Positions 47,717-56,797 are shown, counted from the stretch's first letter. The stretch is DNA of 64,000 nt from an uncultured Castellaniella sp. (GCF_937988725.1 NZ_CALKHS010000010.1:434001-498000), one strand, 5' to 3'. The notes: generated from the sequence alone by a model not told the origin. Made by a program: numbers and translations.

Positions 47717-48088
47717 CTAAGACGCCTGACGGCGGGCGGCGCGCTTGGCCGGCCGCACATAAAGAATGGCGCAGAGATACAGCCCCAGCGACAGCGCGAT
47801 TTCCACCCCGGCCAGGGCCGCCGAGACGGCCGACGCATCCGACCAGGCCCGCACGGCGCCTTCCATCAGATACAGCAGGCTGAGCATCGCGACCCATTGC
47901 AGGGTATAGAGCCGCGCCCGCAGCACCCCGCGCACGGCGAACAGCAGCGGTACGGCCTTCAGGGCCATCAGGGTGCCCCCGGGCCGCAGGGGGGCCCACC
48001 ACAGTTCCCACCCCACGCACAGAACGATCAATGCGATCAGGCAGATGCAGGCCAGGCGATGCAAGCCTTGATTGAGCTTCGTTTCCAT
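47717..48088 (-). CDS. DUF2069 family membrane protein
   Basis: Small inner-membrane protein of 123 residues with four hydrophobic helices; the segment LKAVPLLFAVRGVLRARLYT, with a YTLQWVAMLSLLYLMEGAVR-like helix after it, marks the DUF2069 family. No function is known. The start at 48088 is chosen over 48142 because the latter would overlap the divergent yihY. Its position next to yihY is common in Burkholderiales. Confidence 0.85.
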   Translation of the reverse strand: METKLNQGLHRLACICLIALIVLCVGWELWWAPLRPGGTLMALKAVPLLFAVRGVLRARLYTLQWVAMLSLLYLMEGAVRAWSDASAVSAALAGVEIALSLGLYLCAILYVRPAKRAARRQAS

Positions 48089-48126
48089 CCTGCTATTATG
48101 GCTCGAAACCAGCTTCCTGCTTCTCG

Positions 48127-49377
48127 ATGATGTCGCCCTCACCTGCCGCTTCCTCCACCGAACGCCGCGCCCGGGCGCTGGACATCCTGCGGTTCACCCT
48201 GGATTTCGCCGGCCACCGCAAGCTGACCCGGGTCGCCTCCAGCCTGACCTTCACCACCGTGCTGGCCATCGTGCCTCTGCTGGCGGTGATCCTGGCCCTG
48301 TTCACCGCCTTCCCGCTCTTCGCCGAATTCCGCCAGGCGCTGGAAGCCTTTCTCGGGGAAAGTCTGCTGCCGCCGTCGGTATCGGACACCATCATGCGCT
48401 ACCTGAACCAGTTCGCCGCCCAGGCCTCCGGGCTGACGGCGGTGGGCGGCGGCTTCCTGGTGGTCACGTCGATCATGCTGATCATGACCATCGACCAGGC
48501 CTTCAACGAGATCTGGAACGTGGCCCGCCAGCGGCCCCTGCGCCAGCGCCTGCTGGTGTACTGGGCCATCATCTCGCTGGGACCGATCCTGACGGGCGCC
48601 AGCCTGTGGGCCAGTTCCGTGCTGGCCCGCGAGTCCCTGGGCTATATCGGCAACCTGCCCGAAGGGCTGGGGCTGCTGCTGAACGTGGTGCCCTTCCTGC
48701 TGTCGGTTCTGGGCTTCACGGCCTTGTTCGTGTTCGTGCCCAACTGCCGGGTCCTGTGGCGCGACGCGCTGGCGGGCGGCCTGGGCACCGCCATCATCCT
48801 GACCCTGATGAAGGCGGCCTTTACCTGGTACCTGACGAAGTTTCCGTCCTACACCGTCATCTACGGGGCATTCGCCACGCTGCCGATCTTCCTGCTGTGG
48901 ATCTATCTGTCCTGGCTGGTGGTCCTGCTGGGCGCGACAGTGGCGTCCCTGCTGCCCGCCCTGCGCCTGCACCGCTGGGCGCTGCTGCGGCATCCCGGCG
49001 CCCAGATCATCGACGCCCTGGGCATCCTGCGGGTGCTGTGGCGGGCCCGCGACACCCTGCCTCCCGGCCGCAGCCCGGGCTTCCTGGAAAAGCACCTGCG
49101 GGTCCATCCCGACGCGCTGCACGACATCCTGGCCACGCTGCGCGAACTGGGCTATGCCGTGCCGACTTCCGACAACGAACTCTGGGTGCTGGCCTGCGAC
49201 CCTCACCGGGCCACGCTGGGGCCGCTGACCGACCGCCTGCTGCTGGACCGCAGCCAGCCGGGACTGCGTTCGACGATGGCCGATGCGCTGGCGATCACGC
49301 TGCAGGGCCAGCCGCCGACGCTCGAAGCGCTGTTCCGGCAATCCGCTACCGCAAATCCGGATGATGATGCACAATAG
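48127..49377 (+). CDS. yihY: YihY family inner-membrane protein
   Basis: A 416-residue protein with six hydrophobic helices in the first 290 residues and a soluble winged-helix-like C-terminal part (about 300-416). Typical YihY segments are TRVASSLTFTTVLAIVPLLAV, TIDQAFNEIWNVARQRPL and YLTKFPSYTVIYGAFATLP. An old assignment as ribonuclease BN does not hold for this family; the function is unknown. The ribosome site is weak and a second ATG follows directly. Confidence 0.92.
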   Translation: MMSPSPAASSTERRARALDILRFTLDFAGHRKLTRVASSLTFTTVLAIVPLLAVILALFTAFPLFAEFRQALEAFLGESLLPPSVSDTIMRYLNQFAAQASGLTAVGGGFLVVTSIMLIMTIDQAFNEIWNVARQRPLRQRLLVYWAIISLGPILTGASLWASSVLARESLGYIGNLPEGLGLLLNVVPFLLSVLGFTALFVFVPNCRVLWRDALAGGLGTAIILTLMKAAFTWYLTKFPSYTVIYGAFATLPIFLLWIYLSWLVVLLGATVASLLPALRLHRWALLRHPGAQIIDALGILRVLWRARDTLPPGRSPGFLEKHLRVHPDALHDILATLRELGYAVPTSDNELWVLACDPHRATLGPLTDRLLLDRSQPGLRSTMADALAITLQGQPPTLEALFRQSATANPDDDAQ

Positions 49378-49446
49378 GCTTTCGGGGGGCTTTTCCGGAG
49401 ATTCCCCGGGAAAACCATCAAAAAGAACGGCCCATAGGAAACCATC

Positions 49447-49914
49447 ATGTTGAAAGTCAATGAAATCCTGCGGGTGAAGGGGCACACGCTGTACACCGGC
49501 AGCCCCGACATGCCCGTGCGCGAAGCCATCACCTCCATGAGCCAGCTGGACATCGGGTCCCTGGTCATCATGGAACACGGCCGGCTGGTCGGCATGCTGA
49601 CCTTCCGCGAAATCATCAACCACCTGGACAGCCACGACGGCCAGGCGGGGGATTTCACCGTGCGCAGCATCATGGACGACGCTCCCGTCAGCGTCACGCC
49701 CAACACCGACGCCGACGAGGTCCAGCGTCTGATGCTGGACAAGCACGCCCGCTACATCCCCGTCATGGACGGTCCCACCCTGATGGGCGTGATTTCCTTC
49801 TACGACATGGCGCGCGCCATCGTCGAGGCGCAGCAATTCGAAAACGACATGCTGAAAGCCTACATCCGCGACTGGCCGACCGAAGACGCCGGAACGTCCG
49901 CCCGCAAGGCCTGA
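49447..49914 (+). CDS. CBS-domain-pair protein
   Basis: Soluble protein of 155 residues built from two CBS domains (about 12-68 and 77-135), the second with DADEVQRLMLDKHARYIPVM. Such stand-alone pairs bind adenine nucleotides; no effector domain is attached. The last 55 nt overlap the end of convergent dusA. Confidence 0.9.
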   Translation: MLKVNEILRVKGHTLYTGSPDMPVREAITSMSQLDIGSLVIMEHGRLVGMLTFREIINHLDSHDGQAGDFTVRSIMDDAPVSVTPNTDADEVQRLMLDKHARYIPVMDGPTLMGVISFYDMARAIVEAQQFENDMLKAYIRDWPTEDAGTSARKA

Positions 49915-50912
49915 CCGCCGCCGGCCAGCAGATCCCAGGCGCGGCGCAGCACGGCCGGCCCCTCGGCCCGCAGGGCCGCGGGATCGGACAGCAGCCGGCG
50001 CCACTGGCGCGCCCCCGGACGGCCAGCGCGCCAACCCAGCAGCCCCCGCACCAGAATGTGCAGCGGCACGCCCTGGGCGTGCTGCCGGGCCGCATAGGCC
50101 TCGAAACGATCCAGGATGGACTCGGCCCAGGCCGTATCGTCGGCGGGCGCGTCGGCGCCGGGCGCTGACGCTTGCGGCCCCAGGTGGCGGTCCAGCACGG
50201 CCAGGATGTCCGGATGATGCCAGGCCGCCCGGCCCAGCATGACGCCGTCCAGGCGCCGCATCCAGTCCAGGCAATCGGGCACCTGGTCCAGGCCGCCGTT
50301 CAGGACGAACGTCGCATCCGGGAAATCCCGCTTCAGCCGCAAGACCTCGTCATGGCGCAGGGGCGGTTTTTCGCGGTTGTCCTTGGGCGACAGGCCTTTC
50401 AGGACGGCATTGCGGGCATGCGCGATGAACACCCGACAGCCTTCGTCGTACAGGATGCCGACGAAATCCCGCACGAAATCATAGGACTCGTCGTAATCCA
50501 GGCCCAGCCGGTGCTTGACCGTCACGGGCACCGGCACGGCATCCTGCATGGCCCGCACGCAGTCGGCCACCAGGCGCGGTTCCGCCATCAGGCAGGCGCC
50601 GAAGGCGCCGCGCTGCACCCGTTCGGACGGGCAGCCGCAATTCAGGTTGATCTCGTCGTAGCCCCAGTCGGCGCCCAGGCGGGCGCTGCGCGCCAAGGCA
50701 TCGGGCTCGCTGCCCCCCAGTTGCAGGGCCACGGGATGTTCCGCCGCGTCGAAATCCAGATGCCGCGCCGCATCGCCATGCAGCAAGGCGCCCGTCGTGA
50801 TCATTTCGGTATACAGGCGGGCCCGCGGCGCCAGCAGCCGGTGGAAATACCGGCAGTGGCGATCCGTCACGTCGATCATCGGGGCCACGCACAAACGCCA
50901 ATCAGCCATCAT
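49860..50912 (-). CDS. dusA: tRNA-dihydrouridine(20/20a) synthase
   Basis: FMN-dependent reduction of uridine in the tRNA D-loop. It starts CVAPMIDVTDRHCRYFHRLL, matching DusA. The catalytic-cysteine region is EINLNCGCPSERVQRGAFGA (Cys94 expected), then VKHRLGLD and FIAHARNAVLKGLSPKDNR. At 350 residues it has a C-terminal extension after about residue 335, which is the portion that reads antisense to the CBS gene. Confidence 0.94.
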   Translation of the reverse strand: MMADWRLCVAPMIDVTDRHCRYFHRLLAPRARLYTEMITTGALLHGDAARHLDFDAAEHPVALQLGGSEPDALARSARLGADWGYDEINLNCGCPSERVQRGAFGACLMAEPRLVADCVRAMQDAVPVPVTVKHRLGLDYDESYDFVRDFVGILYDEGCRVFIAHARNAVLKGLSPKDNREKPPLRHDEVLRLKRDFPDATFVLNGGLDQVPDCLDWMRRLDGVMLGRAAWHHPDILAVLDRHLGPQASAPGADAPADDTAWAESILDRFEAYAARQHAQGVPLHILVRGLLGWRAGRPGARQWRRLLSDPAALRAEGPAVLRRAWDLLAGGGQALRADVPASSVGQSRM

Positions 50913-51006
50913 CGCAATTCAGTCGGAAAGAATCGTCATTTTACTTTCGACTAAAATGCCGCGTTGGATCCACCGCCCATGCAGCTCCCGGCTGCCCTCA
51001 CCTTTC

Positions 51007-51987
51007 ATGGCCGTATTCACTTCCGTCTCCGAAGACGACGCCCGCGATCTGTTGCGCCGCTACCAGCTGGGCGACCTGGTCGCGCTGCGCGGCATCACCG
51101 CCGGCATCGAAAACACCAACTATTTCCTGGACACGACGCAAGGGGCCTACGTCCTGACCCTGTTCGAGGTGTTGAGCGCCGAACAGCTGCCCTTCTACAT
51201 CGAACTGATGCACCATCTGGCCACGCGCGGCGTGCCGGTTCCCCAGCCGCAGACGCTGCTGGACGGCTCCCGCCTGACCACGCTGAACGGCAAGCCCGCC
51301 GCCATCGTCACGCGCCTGAATGGCGGCTACGAACCGGAACCCGGCCCGGCGCATTGCGCCCTGGCGGGGGAAACCCTGGCGCGCGCCCACCTGGCCGCCC
51401 GGGACTTCCCGCTGCGCCAGCCCAATCTGCGCGGCCTGCCCTGGTGGCAGGCCACGGCCCCGAAAGTCCTGCCCTTCCTGGACGACAGCCAGGCCGCCCT
51501 GCTGAACGAGAGCGTGCGCGAACAAAGCGCCTTCGCGGCCGCCCCCGGCCTGTCCGAGCTGCCCTTCGGGCCGGCCCACTGCGACCTGTTTCGCGACAAC
51601 GTGCTGTTCGACGGCACGTTCGAATCGCCGCACATGGGCGGCTTCATCGATTTCTATTTCGCCGGCTGCGACACCTGGCTGTTCGACGTCGCCGTCAGCG
51701 TCAACGACTGGTGCATCCAGCGCAGCACCGGCGCCTTCATCCGGCGGCGGCTGCAGGCCTGGCTTCAGGCCTATCACGCGGTGCGTCCCTTCACGGCGGC
51801 CGAGAAAGCCGCATGGCCGGTCATGCTGCGGGCGGCCGCGCTGCGCTTCTGGATTTCCCGCCTGTACGACTTCCACCTGCCCCGGCCGGCCCAGACCCTG
51901 AAGCCTCACGATCCCCGCCATTTCGAACGCATCCTGCGGCTGCGCAGCACCCAGGCCGCGCCGGCGCTTCCTCAGGCCCTCGCATGA
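51007..51987 (+). CDS. thrB: Homoserine kinase, APH-fold (type II ThrB)
   Basis: Phosphorylates homoserine in threonine synthesis. This is the aminoglycoside-phosphotransferase-like form of Pseudomonas and Burkholderiales, 326 residues. It opens MAVFTSVSEDDARDLLRRYQ. GIENTNYFLDT is typical, the catalytic loop is GPAHCDLFRDNVLFDG, and the metal Asp lies in GFIDFYFAGCD. No ribosome site precedes the ATG at 51007; the choice rests on the family N-terminus. Confidence 0.92.
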   Translation: MAVFTSVSEDDARDLLRRYQLGDLVALRGITAGIENTNYFLDTTQGAYVLTLFEVLSAEQLPFYIELMHHLATRGVPVPQPQTLLDGSRLTTLNGKPAAIVTRLNGGYEPEPGPAHCALAGETLARAHLAARDFPLRQPNLRGLPWWQATAPKVLPFLDDSQAALLNESVREQSAFAAAPGLSELPFGPAHCDLFRDNVLFDGTFESPHMGGFIDFYFAGCDTWLFDVAVSVNDWCIQRSTGAFIRRRLQAWLQAYHAVRPFTAAEKAAWPVMLRAAALRFWISRLYDFHLPRPAQTLKPHDPRHFERILRLRSTQAAPALPQALA

Positions 51988-53117
51988 ACACGCCTTCCCT
52001 GCAAGCCGCCATCCTGCCGCCCAGCGCGGGCTGGGGCTGGATCGTCCAGGGCTACGCCCTGTTCCGGCGCCAGCCGCTGGCCATGATCTTCTGGAGCACC
52101 GCCACCAGTTTCCTGATCAACCTGGGGGCGGCCATCCCGATCCTGGGCCAGATCGTGCTGGTCAGCCTGACGCCCCTGCTGACCTTCCTGACCCTGTGCG
52201 CCTGCCGCCACCTGAGCCTGGGCCAGCGCATGCTGCCCGGCATGTGGCTGCGCCCCTTGCAGGAAGCCGGGACGACGCCCGCCCTGCTGCGCCTGGGACT
52301 GGCCTACCTGGGCTGCACGATGCTGGCGGCGCTGGCTGCCGTCCTGCCCTTCCTGTCGCAATTGCTGGCGGCCATCGGCACCGAAGCCCAGCCCGACTAC
52401 GCAACGCTGGCCGGCGCGATGACCGGCCCGATGATCGTCTTCGGCGCCTTCTACGTGCTGCTGTCCGCCCTGTTCTGGCACGCTCCGGCCCTGATGGGCT
52501 GGCACCGGCTGCCGATGCGCCGCGCCCTGTTCTATTCCATGGTGGCGTGCTGGCGCAACAAATGGGCCATCATCCTGTACGTCGCCAGTTGGGCCGCCGC
52601 ATTCTACGGCCTGCACCTGGTGCTGGACGGCCTGGCGGCGGCAGGCATATCCACGACGGCGCTGGTCTGGCTGTCCCTGGTGCTGGACGTGCTGATCACC
52701 GCCCTGCTGTACTGCAGCTTCTACCCCATCTACGCCACGATCTTCCGGGACGCCGCCGCGTAAGGCCCAGGCCCCCGCGATCCGGTCGGCCCAATCGGGT
52801 CGGCCGCAGTAGCCGGGCGGCAATTCCAGCGCGGCCCAGGCCTGCGCGCAGAACGCCCACCGGTTGGGCGGCCATCCGGGCAGGCGCCGCAGGATTTCGC
52901 CGCCCTTTCCCAAAAACACCAGATCGAAGGCCTGTGCCAGGCCCAGCCCATGCACCAGGCGGCATCGCGGCAGCAGCAATCCCCGGGGCACGTCCCCCCA
53001 GGACGGCCAGGCATGCAGGCCCAACAGGCGTTGCCGGAAGGTCCTGGCCTCGACCAGATGCAGGACGCCGGGGGAAGACCCCCAGTCCGGCCGGTCGCGC
53101 GGGCCGCCGGGCGCCAT
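51972..53117 (-). CDS. DUF192 protein at the end of the tad operon, reading frame without its own stop
   Basis: The first 115 or so codons (53117 to about 52770) encode a DUF192 domain: ARTFRQRLLGLHAW, RGLLLPRCRLVHGLGLAQAF, DLVFLGKGGEILRRL and ALELPPGYC. The ATG at 53117 shares one base with the tadC stop, so coupling is clear and the start is secure. No in-frame stop occurs at the domain end; the frame stays open to 51972, fully antisense to the BPSS1780-family gene. The domain-bearing part is real by homology. The C-terminal 260 codons are probably shadow, created by a lost stop or a small indel. DUF192 genes often accompany tad clusters; their function is unknown. Confidence 0.6.
   Translation of the reverse strand: MAPGGPRDRPDWGSSPGVLHLVEARTFRQRLLGLHAWPSWGDVPRGLLLPRCRLVHGLGLAQAFDLVFLGKGGEILRRLPGWPPNRWAFCAQAWAALELPPGYCGRPDWADRIAGAWALRGGVPEDRGVDGVEAAVQQGGDQHVQHQGQPDQRRRGYACRRQAVQHQVQAVECGGPTGDVQDDGPFVAPARHHGIEQGAAHRQPVPAHQGRSVPEQGGQQHVEGAEDDHRAGHRAGQRCVVGLGFGADGRQQLRQEGQDGSQRRQHRAAQVGQSQAQQGGRRPGFLQGAQPHAGQHALAQAQVAAGAQGQEGQQGRQADQHDLAQDRDGRPQVDQETGGGAPEDHGQRLAPEQGVALDDPAPARAGRQDGGLQGRRVHARA
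51984..52763 (+). CDS. BPSS1780-family membrane protein
   Basis: Inner-membrane protein of 259 residues with about six hydrophobic helices. The start WIVQGYALFRRQPLAMI and the segment ALFWHAPALMGWH recall the BPSS1780/YciC-like group, which has no proven function. It overlaps the homoserine kinase stop by 4 nt (ATGA). Its antisense strand is open over its full length in the codon-aligned frame. Confidence 0.82.
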   Translation: MNTPSLQAAILPPSAGWGWIVQGYALFRRQPLAMIFWSTATSFLINLGAAIPILGQIVLVSLTPLLTFLTLCACRHLSLGQRMLPGMWLRPLQEAGTTPALLRLGLAYLGCTMLAALAAVLPFLSQLLAAIGTEAQPDYATLAGAMTGPMIVFGAFYVLLSALFWHAPALMGWHRLPMRRALFYSMVACWRNKWAIILYVASWAAAFYGLHLVLDGLAAAGISTTALVWLSLVLDVLITALLYCSFYPIYATIFRDAAA

Positions 53118-53980
53118 CACAGGCCGGTATCCAGAAATTTGACCACCACGGGAAAGCCGATGGCCAGGAAGGTGCAGGGGAAAATGCACAGGGCCATGGG
53201 AAACAGCATCTTCACCGGGGCCTGCAAGGCCAGGGTTTCCGCGCGCGAAAACCGCTCGCTGCGCTGGCGTTCGGCCTGCGCCCGCAGCAAGGGCCCCAGG
53301 CTCATGCCCAGGCGATCGGCCTGCCCCAGGGCCAGCACCAGGCTATGCACGCCGGGCACATCGGACCCCTCCGCCCATTGAGCCAGCCAGCGGGCCCGCT
53401 CGACGCCGGTGCGCTCCAGCGCGCAGGCATCGCGCAGGCTCTGGCGCAGCGGCCCCGCCGGCGCATGATCCGCCACCTGGCGCAAGGCGGCCGGCAGGCT
53501 CAGGCCGGCTTCCACGCACAGGGTCATCAGGTCCAGCATGAACGGCAGCTCACGCACCATCGCCTGGCGCCGCACCGCCGCGCGCCGCCGCAGGCGCACG
53601 TCCGGCCACAAAGAGGCCAGTCCCGCGCCCGCCAGCGCCAGCACGACCATTCCCCGCAAGGACACGCCCGCCATCAGGGCGCCGCCGCCCAGCGCGCACG
53701 CGCCGATCCCCGCCAGCAGCAAGCGGGCGGCCAGCCAGTGTTCGGCCGTCCAGCAATCCGGCAGGCCCGCCCGAGGCCCCCAGCGCTGCAGGCGACGCCG
53801 CATGGGCCACGTCACCCAGGGCGCGCACCAGGGGGCCAGGGCCCGCACCCAGGGCCACCAGAATGCGACGGGCGGCGCGGGTCCCTGGGCAGCGTGGGCG
53901 GCCCAGGGGGCCCCCAGGACCCAGCATCCCAGGCATGCGGCCACCGCCGCCAGGAACAGGCCCAGCCAGAACCATGTCAT
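53117..53980 (-). CDS. tadC: Tad pilus inner-membrane protein TadC (T2SF family)
   Basis: Type II secretion F-domain platform protein of 287 residues. An N-terminal helix (1-20) and a pair near 105-135 precede the F domain (LPFMLDLMTLCVEAGLSLPA, DRLGMSLGPLLRAQAERQRS), and a C-terminal helix follows. KMLFPMALCIFPCTFLAIGF is the typical TadC end. It pairs with TadB 37 nt upstream in the operon. Confidence 0.9.
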   Translation of the reverse strand: MTWFWLGLFLAAVAACLGCWVLGAPWAAHAAQGPAPPVAFWWPWVRALAPWCAPWVTWPMRRRLQRWGPRAGLPDCWTAEHWLAARLLLAGIGACALGGGALMAGVSLRGMVVLALAGAGLASLWPDVRLRRRAAVRRQAMVRELPFMLDLMTLCVEAGLSLPAALRQVADHAPAGPLRQSLRDACALERTGVERARWLAQWAEGSDVPGVHSLVLALGQADRLGMSLGPLLRAQAERQRSERFSRAETLALQAPVKMLFPMALCIFPCTFLAIGFPVVVKFLDTGL

Positions 53981-54017
53981 GGATATCCTCCTTCAGGCCT
54001 CACGGAATGCGGTCCGT

Positions 54018-54866
54018 TCAGACATCGATGGCCGCCACCCGCCGGATCCAGACGATGCCCAGGATTTCCAGCACGCCCATCACCGCCAGCACCAGCCCCC
54101 CATACCAGGTGCGATACAACAGGGACATGGCCTCCGGTTCCAGGCGGGCGAGCACGAGCAGCAGGCAGACCGGCAGGGCCGCCATGATGTGGCTCTGCAT
54201 CCGCCCCTGGGCGGTCAGCGCCCGCACCCGCCCCAGCCAATGCTGACGGGCGCGTAGCGTCTGGGCGATGCGCTCCAGCGTGTCGGCCAGGCCGCCGCCG
54301 GTCTGGGCGGCAATGCCCAGGGCGGACACCACCAGGCTGCAGGACTCGGTGGGCATGCGCCGATGCAGGTGCCGCAAGGCTTCCTGGAATCCCAGGCCCA
54401 GGCGCTGCTCGCGCAGCATCAGGGAAAACTCCTGGGACAAGGGCGGCAGGGATTGCGGCACGATGTGCTGCAGCGCCGGCTGCAGGCCCGCCCCCGCCCG
54501 CAGCGCGCCCGCCAGGGCCTGCATCAGTTCCGGCAACTGTTCATCGAACAGCTGCATCCGGCGGCGTCGCATCCGCCTCAGGACCAGGGATGGCGCCATC
54601 GCCAGCCCCAGCAGCACAGGCACGATGCCCCACCACTGCCCCGCCAGCCAGGCGACGGCCAGCGGGACCATCGCCCCGGCCACCCACCACAAGGGCCGCA
54701 GCTGCGCCGCGTCGACGAACAGGAACGAGGCATCCAGCGTGCGCCGCGTCTCATCCTGCAGGCGGCGGTCGTAATCATGCCAGAGCCGCCACAGGCGCCC
54801 CAGCAGCAACCAGGCGCCCAGGGCCGCGCTGGCCCCGATCAATGGAATCAGGACGACATCGGACAT
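54018..54866 (-). CDS. tadB: Tad pilus inner-membrane protein TadB (T2SF family)
   Basis: F-domain platform protein of 282 residues. It has an N-terminal helix, a helix pair near 62-95, and the F domain QLPELMQALAGALRAGAGLQ, then IAAQTGGGLADTLERIAQTL. Two C-terminal helices follow. The ATG at 54866 overlaps the end of the tadA-type gene by 19 nt. The frame open to 55850 runs antisense-style through tadA and was discarded. Confidence 0.9.
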   Translation of the reverse strand: MSDVVLIPLIGASAALGAWLLLGRLWRLWHDYDRRLQDETRRTLDASFLFVDAAQLRPLWWVAGAMVPLAVAWLAGQWWGIVPVLLGLAMAPSLVLRRMRRRRMQLFDEQLPELMQALAGALRAGAGLQPALQHIVPQSLPPLSQEFSLMLREQRLGLGFQEALRHLHRRMPTESCSLVVSALGIAAQTGGGLADTLERIAQTLRARQHWLGRVRALTAQGRMQSHIMAALPVCLLLVLARLEPEAMSLLYRTWYGGLVLAVMGVLEILGIVWIRRVAAIDV

Positions 54867-56797
54867 GGCGCGTCCCCTTGCGCGGCATCCGCCAACGCTG
54901 CCCGCCCCTGGCGCACCGAACGCTGCGAGAACAGGCGGATGTCCAGCGCGGCGGCCCCGTCGAAGCCGTCGGGCATCAGGCCGCAACCGGTGAAGACGGC
55001 GGGCGGTCCCGCCTGGCCCAGGAACAGTTCCTGCAGCTGGATTCGGCCGCTCTCGATGCCCGTCACCTGAACGATGGCGCTGAGCAACCGCCGGCCATCG
55101 GCCGTGCGCACCAGCTGCACGATCAGGTCGATGCTGGCCACGATATGTTCCCGGACCGCCCCCAGCGGCAGGTCCATGCCGGCCATGAGGATCATGGTCT
55201 CCAGGCGCCCCAGGGCATCCCGGGGACTGTTGGCGTGCAGGGTGGTGAGCGAGCCTTCGTGCCCCGTATTCATGGCGGCCAGCATGTCGAAGGCCTCGCC
55301 GCCCCGGCATTCGCCGACGACGATGCGGTCGGGCCGCATGCGCAGGGCATTGCGGACCAGGTCCCGGATGTCCACCCGGCCGCGCCCTTCCAGATTGGGC
55401 GGACGGGCTTCCAGGCTGACCAGATGGCGGTGATTGAGCCGCAGTTCGGCGGCGTCCTCGATGGTGATGATGCGTTCGCCCGCCGGGATGGCATTGGACA
55501 GGATGTTCAGAAGACTGGTCTTGCCCGACCCTGTGCCGCCCGACACCAGCACGTTCTTCCGGTGCCGGACGCTGTGGGTCAGGAAGGCGGCCATGGATTC
55601 GTCCAGGGCGCCGACATTCAGCAGGTCCGGCATGTCCAGGCGCCGAGAGGGGAACTTGCGGATCGTCAGGCTGGCGCCCCGCAAGGAGACCGGCGCGATC
55701 ACGGCATTGACCCGGGACCCGTCGCGCAAGCGCGCGTCCACCATGGGCGCGCTGTCGTCGATGCGCCGCCCCAGCGGAGCCACGATGCGGTCGATGATGC
55801 CCAGGACCGCCTGCTCGCTGCTGAAGCTGGCCGGATCCCGCACCAGGCATCCCGCCCGTTCGACGAAAATCTCATCATGGCGGTTCACCATGATTTCCGT
55901 CACTCCCGGGTCCGCCAGCAGGGGTTCCAGCGGCCCCAGGCCCACGGCCTCATCCACCAGTTCCTGCAGCAAGGAACGCCGATCCAGGCGATCGGGCAAC
56001 TGCGGATCCGCCGCGATCAGGCCCCCCAGCACCCGCGTGGCCTCGGCCCGCAAGGCCGCGTCGCTCATGCCGCTGATGTCCCGGCGGCGCAACTGCAGCG
56101 CGCGGAGCAGATCCTCGTGCAGGCGGCGTCGGTGGTCTTTCCAGGCTGCCGCCGGCACGGAGGCATCCGGCGCCGGGGGCTCGCCAGGCCCCGCCTTCGC
56201 GGCGGCGGACTGCGCAGACGGGACGGCGGGCTGCAAATCCGGCGCCATCGGCACATTGCTCATTGCCACATTACTCATTGCCACAATGTCCACCCCCCCT
56301 TCCGCCGCCGCGCGCTGACCTTCACCGGCCCGCGCCGATTCCGAAGGCATGGACGGACCGATCCTCGCCGTCCCGAGAGCTCCAGGGATATCCGCAACAC
56401 AGGCCGGCTGTGACCGTTCCGGCAGGCCCGGGGAACCTTCGCCCAGGACGCCTCCCGCGCCGTCGGACGGCGGGCTGCCCGGATCCGAACGCCCGCCAGG
56501 TTCCCGCAGCAGACGCAGGCGGATCAGGCAAGGACCGATCAGCAGTTCATCCTCCGGCTGCAAAGGCCCGTGGGACGCCACCCGGCGGCCATTGACCGTG
56601 GTGCCGAAGATCGACCCCAGGTCTTCCACCCAGACCTCATGGTCCCGGCACAGCACCCGCGCATGATGGCGGGCCACCCGCCAGCTCTTCAGAACGAGGC
56701 CGCAGTCCGCCTCGCGGCCAAGCAGCAAGGGCAAGGCGTGGATTTCCCGCCGGCGGCGGCCGTCTTCAAAATGCAGATCGAGTTCGACGTCGTTCAT
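54848..56797 (-). CDS. tadA: FHA domain-TadA/CpaF fusion, pilus assembly ATPase
   Basis: A 649-residue fusion. Residues 1-95 form an FHA phosphothreonine-binding domain (LLLGREADCGLVL, ARHHARVLCRD, GTTVNGRRV). A low-complexity linker of about 100 residues follows, with the short repeat VAMSN-VAMSN. The rest is a CpaF/TadA secretion ATPase: LGPLEPLLADPGVTEIMVN, Walker A SGGTGSGKTSLLN, the Asp box IITIEDAAELRL, the His box and Walker B MRPDRIVVGECRGGEAFDML. The ATPase powers pilus polymerisation from the cytosolic face. The FHA suggests control by Ser/Thr phosphorylation. The start overlaps cpaC (ATGA). Confidence 0.92.
   Translation of the reverse strand: MNDVELDLHFEDGRRRREIHALPLLLGREADCGLVLKSWRVARHHARVLCRDHEVWVEDLGSIFGTTVNGRRVASHGPLQPEDELLIGPCLIRLRLLREPGGRSDPGSPPSDGAGGVLGEGSPGLPERSQPACVADIPGALGTARIGPSMPSESARAGEGQRAAAEGGVDIVAMSNVAMSNVPMAPDLQPAVPSAQSAAAKAGPGEPPAPDASVPAAAWKDHRRRLHEDLLRALQLRRRDISGMSDAALRAEATRVLGGLIAADPQLPDRLDRRSLLQELVDEAVGLGPLEPLLADPGVTEIMVNRHDEIFVERAGCLVRDPASFSSEQAVLGIIDRIVAPLGRRIDDSAPMVDARLRDGSRVNAVIAPVSLRGASLTIRKFPSRRLDMPDLLNVGALDESMAAFLTHSVRHRKNVLVSGGTGSGKTSLLNILSNAIPAGERIITIEDAAELRLNHRHLVSLEARPPNLEGRGRVDIRDLVRNALRMRPDRIVVGECRGGEAFDMLAAMNTGHEGSLTTLHANSPRDALGRLETMILMAGMDLPLGAVREHIVASIDLIVQLVRTADGRRLLSAIVQVTGIESGRIQLQELFLGQAGPPAVFTGCGLMPDGFDGAAALDIRLFSQRSVRQGRAALADAAQGDAPCPMSS

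Noticed and set aside
56230..56290. Tandem repeat in the FHA-TadA linker
   Set aside because: Only about two copies of a 15-nt unit encoding VAMSN; too short to be a functional repeat array.
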